A DNA stretch of 64,000 bases from Carnobacterium divergens (lineage in GTDB: Bacteria; Bacillota; Bacilli; Lactobacillales; Carnobacteriaceae): positions 1,641,518 through 1,705,517 of the forward strand of contig NZ_LT992558.1 of assembly GCF_900258435.1 (NCBI RefSeq), in the 5' to 3' direction. The stretch's first letter is position 1; every line of letters begins with the position of its first letter. Positions 7,119 to 18,334 of the stretch are shown one piece after another. Position numbers and translations under genes: made by a program. The notes below the pieces were generated by a model. That model saw only the letters and a list, made by a program, of their open reading frames with translations. It was not told the origin of the DNA and did no database searches.

Positions 7119-7562
7119 CTAATTCACCTCTTCTAATTTTTTAGAGTGTTTCTTAACGGAAAGACGCCGTTTCAATCCGTTCCAAGAAAATGTTTGTTTC
7201 TTTTTTAAATTCAATAACGCAGTTGCTGTCCAACCAGTAATGGCTAATAAAATCGTAGTTGCAATAATAATAATCAAAACAATCTGTAGTCCATATTGAC
7301 CCATAATTCCCAAAGAATTTATAACAGAAATACCAGATGGAACAAACAAAAAGCTAATCAATCCAGTTAAACTAGTTCCTAATGCCTCTACTTGTTCTAA
7401 TTTAACAATTTTTAAACAGAGTGCAATAAATAATAAAATTAACCCCATGACTGAAGCCGGCATTGGAAATGGTAACACTCCCACAATAAAGTTGGCTAGT
7501 AACATAATAAGTGCAAAAACAAAAGCTTGTTGTAAAAAGGAATAAATTTTCTTAGTTTCCAT
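7119..7562 (-). CDS. lrgA: LrgA family holin-like membrane protein
   Basis: 147 residues with four hydrophobic helices and a basic C-terminal tail ([19 protein letters not shown]), as expected for CidA/LrgA. Family marks are the [18 protein letters not shown] loop/helix and the [13 protein letters not shown] segment. It forms a two-subunit membrane complex with LrgB. ATG at 7562 sits behind GAGGGAGCG. It is the first gene of the lrgAB operon, with a TATAAT promoter and an overlapping cre-like element immediately upstream, and the lytSR terminator between it and lytR. Confidence 0.92.
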   Translation of the reverse strand: METKKIYSFLQQAFVFALIMLLANFIVGVLPFPMPASVMGLILLFIALCLKIVKLEQVEALGTSLTGLISFLFVPSGISVINSLGIMGQYGLQIVLIIIIATTILLAITGWTATALLNLKKKQTFSWNGLKRRLSVKKHSKKLEEVN

Positions 7563-7597
7563 ATCTTATCGCTCCCTCACGTTCTTTTGATAGGTTT

Positions 7598-7632
7598 ATT
7601 ATACTAATTTCAAAGGTTTGTGTACGCTTTCA
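7598..7632 (-). promoter_or_regulatory. lrgAB promoter with overlapping cre-like (CcpA) site
   Basis: On the minus strand TATAAT lies at 7598-7603 with only a weak -35, as expected for an activated promoter. TGAAAGCGTACACA (7619-7632 reverse complement) matches 12 of 14 positions of the catabolite-response consensus TGWAARCGYTWNCW and overlaps the -35 region. A dyad TTTCAGCGTTGAAA lies next to it. LytR half-sites could not be named with confidence. Confidence 0.6.
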
Positions 7633-7695
7633 ACGCTGAAATGACAGTATGTTAAGCTGAGTTACCAAAATCACTAGCTGACTGACCGTAAACAA

Positions 7696-7724
7696 AAAAG
7701 AGAAGTCCAATTGACTTCTCTTTT
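7696..7724 (-). terminator. lytSR operon terminator
   Basis: 12-bp stem (7696-7707 / 7713-7724) with a T-run on the minus strand directly after the lytR stop. Confidence 0.85.
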
Positions 7725-7727
7725 GAT

Positions 7728-8459
7728 TTAACTTAATCCAATTTGCTCCTTAAGCTGTTTAACATAAGATCGACTTACGGGAATCTTATCCCCATTCTTA
7801 ACCGTAATCTGATACGTATGATTAAACCAAGGTTGAATTTCTTGAATAGCTTCACGATTTACAATAAAGCTACGATGCGTTTTAAAGAAACGATTGGAGT
7901 CCAATCTATTGGCCAAATGAGTCAATGTTTCACTTGTATCATACTGTTGATCTGTTGTAAAAATATGGCTAGCCCCATTGTCTACACTTACATATAAAAT
8001 ATCCGCCACGCTCAGGATAAAAATACGCTCCTCTACCTGTACAGCTAACGTTTCCCTCCCCTCTTTTTCCTGTAAATGTGTTGTTTCTTTTGTTGAATTG
8101 GTTAATTTTAAACACGCCTTTTCTACTGCTTGCTCCACACGTTCTGCTTCAAACGGTTTTAAAATATAATCAATCGCATCTACTTCAAACGCTTTTAATG
8201 CATACTCATCATATGCTGTTGCAAATACAATTTGTGGAGGATGCTGCATTCTTTTGAATTTTTCAGCCAAGTCAAATCCACTTTCGTCTGTCAAATGAAT
8301 ATCAAGAAAGACTAAATCCGGTTTTTGATTGACCATTTTTTCTAAAGCTTCTTCAATCGATTCTGCTTTGTCAATTGATTCTACATGACCGTGTAGTTCA
8401 ACTAAGTAGGCTAACTCATCGCGAGCTAATGGTTCATCATCAACAATTAATATACGCAT
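7728..8459 (-). CDS. lytR: LytR/LytT response regulator (REC + LytTR domains)
   Basis: About 243 residues from the ATG at 8459. The N-terminal receiver domain (1-120) has acidic D7/D8, phospho-acceptor D53 in LVFLDIHL, and the lysine in YILKPFEAE. The C-terminal LytTR DNA-binding domain (about 140-243) shows RSFIVNREAIQEIQPWFNHT and GDKIPVSRSYVKQLKE. It partners LytS and activates lrgAB in relatives. I chose ATG 8459 over the upstream TTG at 8480 because AGGAG at the end of lytS is 10 nt before the ATG; the TTG lies on top of that site. The gap to lytS is then 4 bp, so the pair is translationally coupled. Confidence 0.92.
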   Translation of the reverse strand: MRILIVDDEPLARDELAYLVELHGHVESIDKAESIEEALEKMVNQKPDLVFLDIHLTDESGFDLAEKFKRMQHPPQIVFATAYDEYALKAFEVDAIDYILKPFEAERVEQAVEKACLKLTNSTKETTHLQEKEGRETLAVQVEERIFILSVADILYVSVDNGASHIFTTDQQYDTSETLTHLANRLDSNRFFKTHRSFIVNREAIQEIQPWFNHTYQITVKNGDKIPVSRSYVKQLKEQIGLS

Positions 8460-8463
8460 CTTT

Positions 8464-10212
8464 TTACCGCTCCTCTTCAATGGGAATAGTTAATAACACG
8501 GTTGTACCACCTGTTTCATTTTGAAAAAAATGCAACTGTGATGCTGAACCAAATAAGCCAACCAAACGTTTATTTAAGTTGTCTAAGGCCGTTCCAGTTC
8601 CCTTTTCTGACTCGATTGCCTCTTTCCCAATTTTTTCTAAACGATCTGCTGAAATTCCAATTCCATTATCGCGAACCTCGATTGCCACAGTATGGACTTG
8701 CTTTGTTAACTGCACCACTATTTGGTTATCTACTTTTCGATTTCCAAATGCATGATGAATCGCATTTTCGACTAAAACTTGTAGCAAAAATGGAGGCAAT
8801 AACAAGGCATCTAAATCCGAATCAATCTTAAAATTTACTTGGTAGCGTTGTGGAAAACGTGCTTGTTCTAGTGATAGATAGGCTTCCACATGTTTTAATT
8901 CAGCGGTTAAGGGAATTAACACTTGTCTAGCTCCTTGTAAATTCGCTCTAAAATAGGTGCTTAATTGAAGTAGTAAGACCCTAGCCTGTTCTGAATTTTG
9001 TCTCATTAGAGCGGAGATCGTATTCATGGCATTAAAGAAAAAATGTGGGTTCACTTGAGCTTGCAACGATTTAATTTCAGCATCTTTTAATAATTTTGAT
9101 TGAATTTCTGCTTCACCTAGCTCCAATTGACTTGAAAAAATAGCACCTAGTCCCTCTGCCAACTGTTCTTCCACATGGGTTAATTTTGTTGGATCCGTAA
9201 AGTACATTTTTAAGGTGCCTACAACCTCCTCTTTTGAGGTTAATGGAATAACAATTGCCGCACTTAACTGACAAGTAGGATTGCTACAGCCTATTTGATT
9301 TTTTGATTTGGCAATGGCCAGTTGGCCAGTTTTTAAAACATCTCTTGAAAGTTCGGTGATTACTTCTAATTCAGGAATATGGTGATCACTTCCAGCACCT
9401 ACATGAGCTAAAATTTGATGCGTATCTGTCATACTAATAGCGGCTACTTTTGTGTATTTTTTTATAATCTTGGCTACTTCACGACACGAATTTTCTGTTA
9501 GCCCTTCTCTGAAATAAGGGAGCGTTTTTGCTGCCAATTCGAGAACATCATGGGTTTGAACTGCCCTCATTTGTTCTTCTTGTTTAAGTGTCGAGGTAAT
9601 AATAGATAAGAAAATAAAGGTCCCTATGCTGTTTAACAAAACCATTGGAAAGGCAATAAATTTTACTAATAGCCATCCTTCAGCAACTGTTCCGCTAAAA
9701 ATAAAAACAAAAAGCATTTGAACTAACTCCATTAGTGCCCCAATCCCGGCTGCTTGTAAAGGAGAAGGAAATTGATTTTCCCTTGAAAAATGAGCACCTA
9801 CTAAGCCGGAAAAAATACCAACTAAACTAGATGAGAACAAATAAAATAAGGAAGTTCCCCCACCCTGTATGACGCGATGCATCCCAGCAATCAATCCGAC
9901 TCCTATTCCAACAAACGGCCCTCCAATCAATCCTGAAACGCCAATCGCTAATGTTCGAGTGTTGGCAATGGAAGCATTATCCGATAGAACCGTCAAAAAA
10001 TCAGTAGAAATAATTTTATTTTCTGTGATTTCAACACCTGTAAAATTAGAAATAATAGCAAATAAAGTAAAAACAGCCATTAATTGAAACTTGGAACTCA
10101 ACCATTCTCGATTCAATAAAATTGTTTTAAAGTATCTCACATTTACTAATAAATAAGCAAGTAAAATAATTAAACCTACTCGTTCCATCATCATAATAAA
10201 TAAATTAAACAT
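8464..10212 (-). CDS. lytS: LytS sensor histidine kinase
   Basis: 582 residues. The N-terminal 200 residues form the 5TM-5TMR_LYT membrane sensor (about six helices, with GGPFVGIGVGLIAGMHR), followed by a GAF-like region (about 225-365), the His_kinase dimerisation motif LQAQVNPHFFFNAMNTI with phospho-accepting H390, and an HATPase domain (LVENAIHHAF N-box, DNGIGI G1-box, KGTGTALDNLNKRL G2-box). In relatives LytS responds to membrane-potential change or extracellular pyruvate. ATG at 10212 follows GAAAGGA with 8-nt spacing. It is first in the lytSR operon, upstream of the lrgAB target genes. Confidence 0.95.
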   Translation of the reverse strand: MFNLFIMMMERVGLIILLAYLLVNVRYFKTILLNREWLSSKFQLMAVFTLFAIISNFTGVEITENKIISTDFLTVLSDNASIANTRTLAIGVSGLIGGPFVGIGVGLIAGMHRVIQGGGTSLFYLFSSSLVGIFSGLVGAHFSRENQFPSPLQAAGIGALMELVQMLFVFIFSGTVAEGWLLVKFIAFPMVLLNSIGTFIFLSIITSTLKQEEQMRAVQTHDVLELAAKTLPYFREGLTENSCREVAKIIKKYTKVAAISMTDTHQILAHVGAGSDHHIPELEVITELSRDVLKTGQLAIAKSKNQIGCSNPTCQLSAAIVIPLTSKEEVVGTLKMYFTDPTKLTHVEEQLAEGLGAIFSSQLELGEAEIQSKLLKDAEIKSLQAQVNPHFFFNAMNTISALMRQNSEQARVLLLQLSTYFRANLQGARQVLIPLTAELKHVEAYLSLEQARFPQRYQVNFKIDSDLDALLLPPFLLQVLVENAIHHAFGNRKVDNQIVVQLTKQVHTVAIEVRDNGIGISADRLEKIGKEAIESEKGTGTALDNLNKRLVGLFGSASQLHFFQNETGGTTVLLTIPIEEER

Positions 10213-10312
10213 CGATTACGTCCTTTCATAAAGCGTTCTATTTAGTTTATCATGATTTATAAGAAATAAGCAATTGTACGATTACTTATATAATTACCTC
10301 TTAACTAAAAAG

Positions 10313-10346
10313 AAGTCCCTACTAAAAACTAGTAGGGACTTTTTTT
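10313..10346. terminator. Terminator between ppaC and lytS
   Basis: 11-bp stem (10313-10323 / 10331-10341) with T-run on the plus strand and CTTCTTTTT on the minus strand. It ends ppaC transcription. Confidence 0.8.
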
Positions 10347-10348
10347 AA

Positions 10349-11263
10349 TTAACTTAAAGCTTCTGTTAATTGAGGAACAACTTGTTTTTTACGTGATACA
10401 ACACCTTTTAATAGAGCTTTATTATTTTCTAAAGTAACATTAAAGGCTTTTTCAACAGCGGAAATAGGCTCCCCAACTGCTAAGATAACCGAATCGCTAT
10501 CTAAAATATTGGTTACCACTAAGATAAATAAGTCAAAATCTTCTTTTTTCATAGCGGCTTCTAAATCTGGTTGTTTGATAAAAACATCATTGATATCGAC
10601 TGTATTGACTTGCGCGATACGAACATTTTTATCCCCCATTGGGAAACTTTTAGCATCCATATTTAATAAGTCAGCTGCTGATTTATCTGCTAAGTTAGTT
10701 CCTGCTTTTAATAAATCCAAGCCATAGGTTTCTAAATCGATCTCAGCGATCGTAGCAAGCTCTTTAGCAGCTGCAATATCTTCTTGGGTACAAGTAGGGG
10801 ATTTAAACAATAAGCTGTCTGAAATGATCGCAGAAGCCATTAAACCAGCAATTTCTTTTGGAATAGTGATTTGATGTTCTTTGTACATTTTCAAAATGAT
10901 TGTATTGGTACAGCCAACTGGCTCAGCACGGTAATACAAAGGGTTTGCTGTTTCAAAGTTTGCGATACGGTGGTGATCTACTACTGCCAACACTTCAACT
11001 TCACGAATATCTGAGACACTTTGTTGAAACTCATTGTGATCCACTAACATTACTTGATTGGTTTCATTTGCAACGGTTTCAACTACTCGTGGTGCTGCTA
11101 CATTAAAATAGTTTAAAGCAAAGGCTGTTTCTTCACTAACATTTCCTAGCACAACGGCTTCAGCTTCCACACCTAATTGCTTTTGTAAATACGCAAATGA
11201 AATTGCGGATGTGATGGCATCTGTATCTGGATTCAAATGCCCAAAAATTAACACATTACTCAT
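10349..11263 (-). CDS. ppaC: Manganese-dependent inorganic pyrophosphatase (family II)
   Basis: Cytosolic family II pyrophosphatase that hydrolyses PPi to phosphate, about 304 residues as usual for PpaC. The DHH-type metal site is complete: [13 protein letters not shown] at the start, VDHNEF, and VDHHRIANF with the signature DHH. The C-terminal DHHA2 domain ends with [12 protein letters not shown] carrying the substrate-binding SRKKQ. Start set at ATG 11263, 9 nt behind AAAGGAG; a longer frame to 11296 has no such site. It follows the LysR regulator by 53 bp on the same strand and may be co-transcribed with it. Linkage with pfl genes is seen in other lactic acid bacteria. Confidence 0.95.
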   Translation of the reverse strand: MSNVLIFGHLNPDTDAITSAISFAYLQKQLGVEAEAVVLGNVSEETAFALNYFNVAAPRVVETVANETNQVMLVDHNEFQQSVSDIREVEVLAVVDHHRIANFETANPLYYRAEPVGCTNTIILKMYKEHQITIPKEIAGLMASAIISDSLLFKSPTCTQEDIAAAKELATIAEIDLETYGLDLLKAGTNLADKSAADLLNMDAKSFPMGDKNVRIAQVNTVDINDVFIKQPDLEAAMKKEDFDLFILVVTNILDSDSVILAVGEPISAVEKAFNVTLENNKALLKGVVSRKKQVVPQLTEALS

Positions 11264-11316
11264 ATAAAAAATCTCCTTTAAATTCATTAATAGCACTACT
11301 TCTTAAATTTAACCGA

Positions 11317-12270
11317 TTAGTCCTCTGATTTCAAGCGTGAATTGTAATCAGATTCAATTAAGTGGGCATCAAAACTGCTTAAAAAGTTTTCAATACGTGG
11401 AATTTGATCCTTATCGCTTCGATAAACAAAGGCCATTTTAAACTTAATCGCTGGATCAAAAGGGATGGCTTGAAGCTCTGCCTCACGCTCATGAGCTTTA
11501 ACGTAAGAATTTGGTAAGGCTGTGTAACATTCAGTCGCATTACTAAATTTATAAAGCTGAGAAGGTGTTGTGTATTGGCCCGCAACTTCAGGTAAATCAG
11601 CTAATTGATTTTTGTAACTTTCTTTAATGACTTCATTCATATAGTAAGATTCAGGATAAGTCACCCAACGATTTCCTGTTGTATCTTTCATTTTGATTTT
11701 TTTCTTTTTTGAAAGAGCTTCATCATGATGTAAGAAAAGGATTTCTTCTTCCATAATTTTTTTAGATTTATAGGGTTTCCAATTTTTAATGCTTTCATCA
11801 GGTAAGTACATAATTGCAAGATCAATTTTGTTGTTTTCTAATTTTTCCCATATTTCTTTACGAGATAGCATTAACAGTGTTATTTCCACGTCGGGATTTT
11901 CATGATAGTAATCAATAATAAAGTTAGTGAATACTTTATCTTCAATAGATGACAATAAGCCAATTCTGATTTTTCCGATGGTTGCGCTGGTTGTCTGTTG
12001 AATCTCATCCGTTGCGGCATTTAAAATATCATAGACTTCATGTGTCGTACGCAACATGGTTTTCCCAGCATCCGATAAATGTAATTTTTTTCCAACTGAA
12101 TAAAATAGAGGTGCTCCAGCAATACGTTCTAATTTTTTAATCTGTTGCGTTAAAGCAGGTTGAGTAATTCCAAGTAATTGAGCTGCTTGCGTATAATTCA
12201 TCGTTTCAGCAAGCTGTAGAAAGTAATTTAAAGTTTTGGATGAAAAAATATTATCCGACTTTGTTTTCAT
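11317..12270 (-). CDS. LysR-family transcriptional regulator
   Basis: About 317 residues from ATG 12270 (AAGGAG 8 nt upstream; the longer frame to 12342 lacks support). The N-terminal winged helix-turn-helix spans residues 8-70 (LQLAETMNYTQAAQLLGITQPALTQQIKKLE), followed by a linker helix and a LysR substrate-binding domain (KIRIGLLSSIEDKVF, then DLAIMYLP). The effector is unknown. It lies between pflA and ppaC on the same strand, so a link to pyruvate or redox metabolism is an inference from position. A perfect 7-bp interrupted dyad sits in its own promoter region, which fits the common autoregulation of this family. Confidence 0.88.
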   Translation of the reverse strand: MKTKSDNIFSSKTLNYFLQLAETMNYTQAAQLLGITQPALTQQIKKLERIAGAPLFYSVGKKLHLSDAGKTMLRTTHEVYDILNAATDEIQQTTSATIGKIRIGLLSSIEDKVFTNFIIDYYHENPDVEITLLMLSRKEIWEKLENNKIDLAIMYLPDESIKNWKPYKSKKIMEEEILFLHHDEALSKKKKIKMKDTTGNRWVTYPESYYMNEVIKESYKNQLADLPEVAGQYTTPSQLYKFSNATECYTALPNSYVKAHEREAELQAIPFDPAIKFKMAFVYRSDKDQIPRIENFLSSFDAHLIESDYNSRLKSED

Positions 12271-12292
12271 AAAGTATTCTCCTTTAGGATTA

Positions 12293-12315
12293 ATGATAAT
12301 AACTAATCTTATCAT
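12293..12315. promoter_or_regulatory. LysR-type dyad upstream of the LysR gene
   Basis: ATGATAA (12293-12299) and TTATCAT (12309-12315) form a perfect inverted repeat with a 9-bp spacer, the geometry of LysR binding boxes. It lies 23-45 bp before the LysR start codon. Confidence 0.55.
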
Positions 12316-12332
12316 AATCAAAAAATAGAAAA

Positions 12333-12353
12333 AGAGCAACAAAAAGTTGCTCT
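12333..12353 (-). terminator. pfl operon terminator (after pflA)
   Basis: 8-bp stem AGAGCAAC/GTTGCTCT with a 5-nt loop and T-rich tail on the minus strand, 24 bp after the pflA stop. Confidence 0.75.
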
Positions 12354-12376
12354 CTTCATTATTTTTTACTTATATG

Positions 12377-13135
12377 TTAATTTAAATAGCCTGTATAGTC
12401 CGCTGTTTGTAAAATTTTCTTCGCGTTTTCTACTCGTTCTGTTGCAGGCGTTTCAATTCCTTCTAATGGATAAGGAATGCCTAATTCTTGATACTTATAT
12501 AACCCCATTGTGTGATAAGGCAATACTTCGACTTTTTGAACATTAGAAAGTGTTTTAATAAAATCAGATAAACGAATTAAATACTCATCATAATCGGTTC
12601 TTTGCGGAACCAAAACGTGTCTGATCCAAACAGGTTGATTAATTTCAGATAGATACTTCGCCATTTCTAAAATATTAGAATTTCCTAAACTAGTTAGCAC
12701 TTTATGTTGTTCATCGTCAATATGCTTAATATCAAATAAAATTAAATCAGTATACTTCATCAGTTCTTCAAATTGGCTAAAGAAAGGTTCTTCACGGGTA
12801 AAAGGTTTTCCGCATGAATCAAGGGTTGTATGCACACCTGCTGCTTTGGCTTTTTTAAACAAATCAATTAAAAATTCCATTTGCAATAACGGTTCTCCAC
12901 CACTGACTGTTATACCGCCATCTTTTCCCCAGTACGTTTTATAACGTAAAGCTTCTGCAAGAATATCGTCTGTCGAACGTTCTTTGCCACCGCCAATTTT
13001 CCAAGTATCCGGATTGTGACAAAATTGACAACGCATCCGACACCCTTGTGTAAAGACGATAAAACGAACACCGGGTCCATCCACCGTACCAAAATTTTCA
13101 GTTGAATGAATATTACCTATTACAGCTTGTGTCAT
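12377..13135 (-). CDS. pflA: Pyruvate formate-lyase activating enzyme (radical SAM)
   Basis: 252 residues, typical of PflA. It uses S-adenosylmethionine and a 4Fe-4S cluster to abstract hydrogen from a glycine of PflB and so makes the radical enzyme; it acts in the cytosol under anaerobic conditions. The cluster motif CRMRCQFC has C32, C36 and C39. Also seen are GPGVRFIVFTQG just before it, the SAM-binding GGEPLLQ, and the HVLVPQRTDYDEYL segment. It lies 64 bp after pflB in the same direction with an intervening hairpin that probably lowers its expression relative to pflB. Confidence 0.96.
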   Translation of the reverse strand: MTQAVIGNIHSTENFGTVDGPGVRFIVFTQGCRMRCQFCHNPDTWKIGGGKERSTDDILAEALRYKTYWGKDGGITVSGGEPLLQMEFLIDLFKKAKAAGVHTTLDSCGKPFTREEPFFSQFEELMKYTDLILFDIKHIDDEQHKVLTSLGNSNILEMAKYLSEINQPVWIRHVLVPQRTDYDEYLIRLSDFIKTLSNVQKVEVLPYHTMGLYKYQELGIPYPLEGIETPATERVENAKKILQTADYTGYLN

Positions 13136-13158
13136 AACTGCTCCTCATTTCTTTGAAT

Positions 13159-13188
13159 AAAAAGAGATGACGACTGCCACCTCTTTTT
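13159..13188 (-). terminator. Attenuator-like hairpin between pflB and pflA
   Basis: On the minus strand a stem of about 13 pairs (two G-U) joins 13176-13188 to 13159-13172, with an A-rich 5' arm and a U-rich 3' arm. It sits in the 64-bp gap, so it may partly terminate transcription after pflB. Confidence 0.6.
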
Positions 13189-13199
13189 ATCTAATTTAA

Positions 13200-15446
<2,247 letters not shown>

Positions 15447-15811
15447 AATAAAATGAGCCTCCTATGATAACTGTTTTTTTGTTTTTTAATGAACTTTTAA
15501 CTAAATGTAACAGTTCTTACAAAGACAGTATAACACGCCGATTTAAAAAAACAAGGTTTTTATTCGTATTTATTTTACAAACTTTCGTTTTATCTAGTTA
15601 AAATACGTATAAATGTTAATTTAACAACGTTATAAGTATGTGAAATAGTTATTTAACTTTCTGTTTATTTTATAATTCTCCCTCTTTTTTTTGTTCTCTG
15701 TTACACTTAACACTCTTTATCTGTACTATAATAGAGCGCGTTTATCCTCATATAATAAAGAAAAAATAATACAGATGAGTCGATCAAGTTCATCTTTGAA
15801 CTAATTTTTAT
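15447..15811. promoter_or_regulatory. AT-rich control region upstream of pflB
   Basis: No gene is seen here. It holds the proximal pflB promoter and several dyads: GTTAATTTAAC (15615-15625), an imperfect TGTGAAATA/TATTTAACT pair (15639-15647 / 15650-15658) that faintly resembles half of a Rex operator, and AGTTCA-TCTT-TGAACT (15787-15802). A TATAAT near 15724 has no good -35 on either strand. Redox control of pfl is common, but none of these matches a known consensus well. Confidence 0.4.
15527..15554 (-). promoter_or_regulatory. pflB promoter
   Basis: Minus strand TTGTTT (15549-15554), 16-bp spacer, TATACT (15527-15532). The leader to the ATG is about 75 nt. Confidence 0.6.
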
Positions 15812-15814
15812 ACA

Positions 15815-15858
15815 AAAAAAAAGCGCCAAACTCAGAATTTCTTCTTAATTTGACACTT
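15815..15858 (-). terminator. parC terminator, strand-specific by G-U pairs
   Basis: In minus-strand RNA, arms 15842-15858 and 15821-15837 pair at 16 of 17 positions (four as G-U) around a GAAA tetraloop, then a run of nine U. On the plus strand the wobble pairs become mismatches, so it should act mainly in the parC direction. Confidence 0.8.
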
Positions 15859-15865
15859 TCTATTT

Positions 15866-18334
15866 TTATTTTGGCGCATCTTTTGATACTACTGGATACG
15901 GTAAGACTACTTGAACAAGCACAGGCTCCCCATCCACTGATTCATCCAAAACAAATGAGCCATTTGAGTAGCGATCACTTACTTGATAGTTTTGACTACT
16001 TAATAAAATCTCTTTATCTTTTGTCGTCTGGATAACAATTTCAGTTTCTTTCGTTACTTCAACCATTGCAACAAGACGATGGGGCATTTTCTTAAGTTCT
16101 CTTAGAACCATCAGCCCACGTTTTGCTCGACCTAATGTGTCAAAATCGCTAAGATTCATTTTCTTCACACTGCCACGTTGAGTAATCATCATGACGTCAG
16201 TTTTAGCTTGATTACGATTAATCAGCAATCCGCCTATTACGCTATCTCCGTCTTTAAGATTAATGGCTTTAACCCCCGCTGCTTTTGCACCTACAACAGG
16301 AACTTCAGTAACTGGGTATCTTAAACCAAAACCACGGTTCGTTGCTAGGAAAACATCTTGATTGGCAGTGTCCGTTGAGTAAATAACATTCACTAATTCA
16401 TCTGTTGCTTGTTTTAACTTAATCGCAACGGAAGCTTTCGTTTTATAACCACGGCCAGCAATAAAGTCTTTGGCTGCTGTTTGTTTGATCATTCCATCTT
16501 TGGTAATAAAAGTAAAGGTTGCTTCTGGAAGAAAGTCCACTAATCCAACGGTTTTAACGATAGTTTCGTCAACCGCTAAACCAATTGTTTGAGAAATATG
16601 CTCCCCAATATCTTTCCAACGTAAATCTGTGATTTCATGGACTGGACGATAAATCAAGTTTCCTTTGCTTGTAAACATTAAAACGTGATTTAAGGTGTTC
16701 ATTTGCTTCACAAAGATAGGGAAGTCAGTATCCTTAATACCTAGTTCTTCTGGCTTCGAAGCACTGTAAGAACGTAAACTACTGCGTTTTAAATAGCCTT
16801 CTTTTGTAACAGAGACCATTACTTCTTCTTGCGCCACTAAAACTTCGGTATCAATTTTCAGTTCTTCAATTTCATTTTGAATAACTGTTTTTCTAGGATT
16901 CGCGAATTTTGTCTTGATTTCCGTTAATTCTTCTTTCATGACACGAGCCATTTCAGAAGGGTCTTTTAAAATTTTTGTCAATTGGCTAATGGTTGTTGCT
17001 AATTCTTTCGCTTCTTTTTCAAGTGCGGTAATATCTGTATTCGTCAAACGGTATAACTGCAAGGAAACAATCGCTTCAGCTTGTAATTCTGAAAAATCAA
17101 AAGCTGTGATTAAATTTTCTTTCGCATTTTTTTTATCCGTACTGCTACGAATCGTTTCAATTACTTTATCTAGAATTGAAAGAGCTTTGATTAAACCTTC
17201 AACAATGTGTTGTCTTGATTGAGCTTTGTTTAAATTGAAAGTCGTTCTTCTAGTTAAGACTTCAATTTGATGATCAATATACGCTGTAAGCATACGAACA
17301 ATTCCCACTTGTTGTGGGCGTTTTTTATCGATTGCTACCATATTAAAGTTATAAGAAACTTGTAAATCGGTATTTTTTAAGAGATAGTTTAAAATTCCCT
17401 CAGCATTTGCTTCTTTTTTTAATTCAACAACAATTTGCAAGCCTGTTCGATCGGATTCATCACGAACTTCTGCAATGCCATCAATTTTTTTATTTAAACG
17501 AATTTCGTCCATTTTTTTCACAAGGACAGCTTTATTCACTTCATAAGGGATTTCGCTAATAACAATTTGTTGTTTGCCACCACGCAAATCTTCAAAATGT
17601 GTTTTAGAGCGCACAATCACTTTGCCTTTACCCGTTTCATAAGCTTGTTTGATACCATCCAAACCTTGTAAAATTCCACCAGTTGCAAAATCAGGGCCTT
17701 TTAAATACTTCATTAAATCTGCCACACTTGCTGAGCGATTATCAATCAAATGAATAGTTGCGTCAATTACTTCACCTAAGTTATGAGAAGGAATATCCGT
17801 TGCATATCCGGCTGAAATACCAGTAGCTCCATTAACCAAAAGGTTTGGGTAACGAGCCGGTAAAACAGTTGGCTCTTCGTCCGTGTCATCAAAGTTTAAT
17901 ACAAAATCTACCGTCTCTTTGTCAATATCTTTTAAAAGTTCCGCCGAAATTTTAGAAAGACGGGCTTCTGTATAACGCATCGCAGCTGGAGGATCGCCAT
18001 CCATACTTCCGTTATTCCCGTGCATTTCAATTAAAACTTCGCGTAATTTCCAATCTTGACTTAAGCGAACCATTGCTTCATAAACACTAGAATCTCCATG
18101 TGGATGATAATTCCCAATAACATTTCCGACTGTTTTAGCAGATTTTCTAAACCCTTTTTCTGCAGTATTGCCTTCAACATTCATCGCGTATAAAATTCGT
18201 CTTTGAACGGGTTTTAAACCGTCGCGAATGTCTGGGAGTGCACGTTCTTGGATAATATATTTAGAGTACCTACCAAAACGATCCCCCATCACTTCTTCCA
18301 GGGTTAATTCCTGAATATCCGATCTAATCTCCAT
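15866..18334 (-). CDS. parC: DNA topoisomerase IV subunit A
   Basis: About 822 residues. ParC makes and reseals double-strand breaks to decatenate daughter chromosomes together with ParE. The quinolone-resistance region reads [22 protein letters not shown], with the wild-type-looking Ser after GD and Glu four residues on (E in YEA), and the catalytic tyrosine lies in [12 protein letters not shown]-terminal beta-pinwheel repeats are visible ([16 protein letters not shown]). The ATG at 18334 is 9 nt behind AAGGAA inside parE; a GTG at 18343 is possible. It overlaps the 3' end of parE by about 11 nt, so the two are co-translated. Confidence 0.96.
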   Translation of the reverse strand: MEIRSDIQELTLEEVMGDRFGRYSKYIIQERALPDIRDGLKPVQRRILYAMNVEGNTAEKGFRKSAKTVGNVIGNYHPHGDSSVYEAMVRLSQDWKLREVLIEMHGNNGSMDGDPPAAMRYTEARLSKISAELLKDIDKETVDFVLNFDDTDEEPTVLPARYPNLLVNGATGISAGYATDIPSHNLGEVIDATIHLIDNRSASVADLMKYLKGPDFATGGILQGLDGIKQAYETGKGKVIVRSKTHFEDLRGGKQQIVISEIPYEVNKAVLVKKMDEIRLNKKIDGIAEVRDESDRTGLQIVVELKKEANAEGILNYLLKNTDLQVSYNFNMVAIDKKRPQQVGIVRMLTAYIDHQIEVLTRRTTFNLNKAQSRQHIVEGLIKALSILDKVIETIRSSTDKKNAKENLITAFDFSELQAEAIVSLQLYRLTNTDITALEKEAKELATTISQLTKILKDPSEMARVMKEELTEIKTKFANPRKTVIQNEIEELKIDTEVLVAQEEVMVSVTKEGYLKRSSLRSYSASKPEELGIKDTDFPIFVKQMNTLNHVLMFTSKGNLIYRPVHEITDLRWKDIGEHISQTIGLAVDETIVKTVGLVDFLPEATFTFITKDGMIKQTAAKDFIAGRGYKTKASVAIKLKQATDELVNVIYSTDTANQDVFLATNRGFGLRYPVTEVPVVGAKAAGVKAINLKDGDSVIGGLLINRNQAKTDVMMITQRGSVKKMNLSDFDTLGRAKRGLMVLRELKKMPHRLVAMVEVTKETEIVIQTTKDKEILLSSQNYQVSDRYSNGSFVLDESVDGEPVLVQVVLPYPVVSKDAPK

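Noticed and set aside
15447-15865. Possible small gene in the long gap upstream of pflB
   Set aside because: No frame with a ribosome-binding site and plausible protein was found; the sequence is AT-rich and best explained as a promoter region plus the parC terminator.
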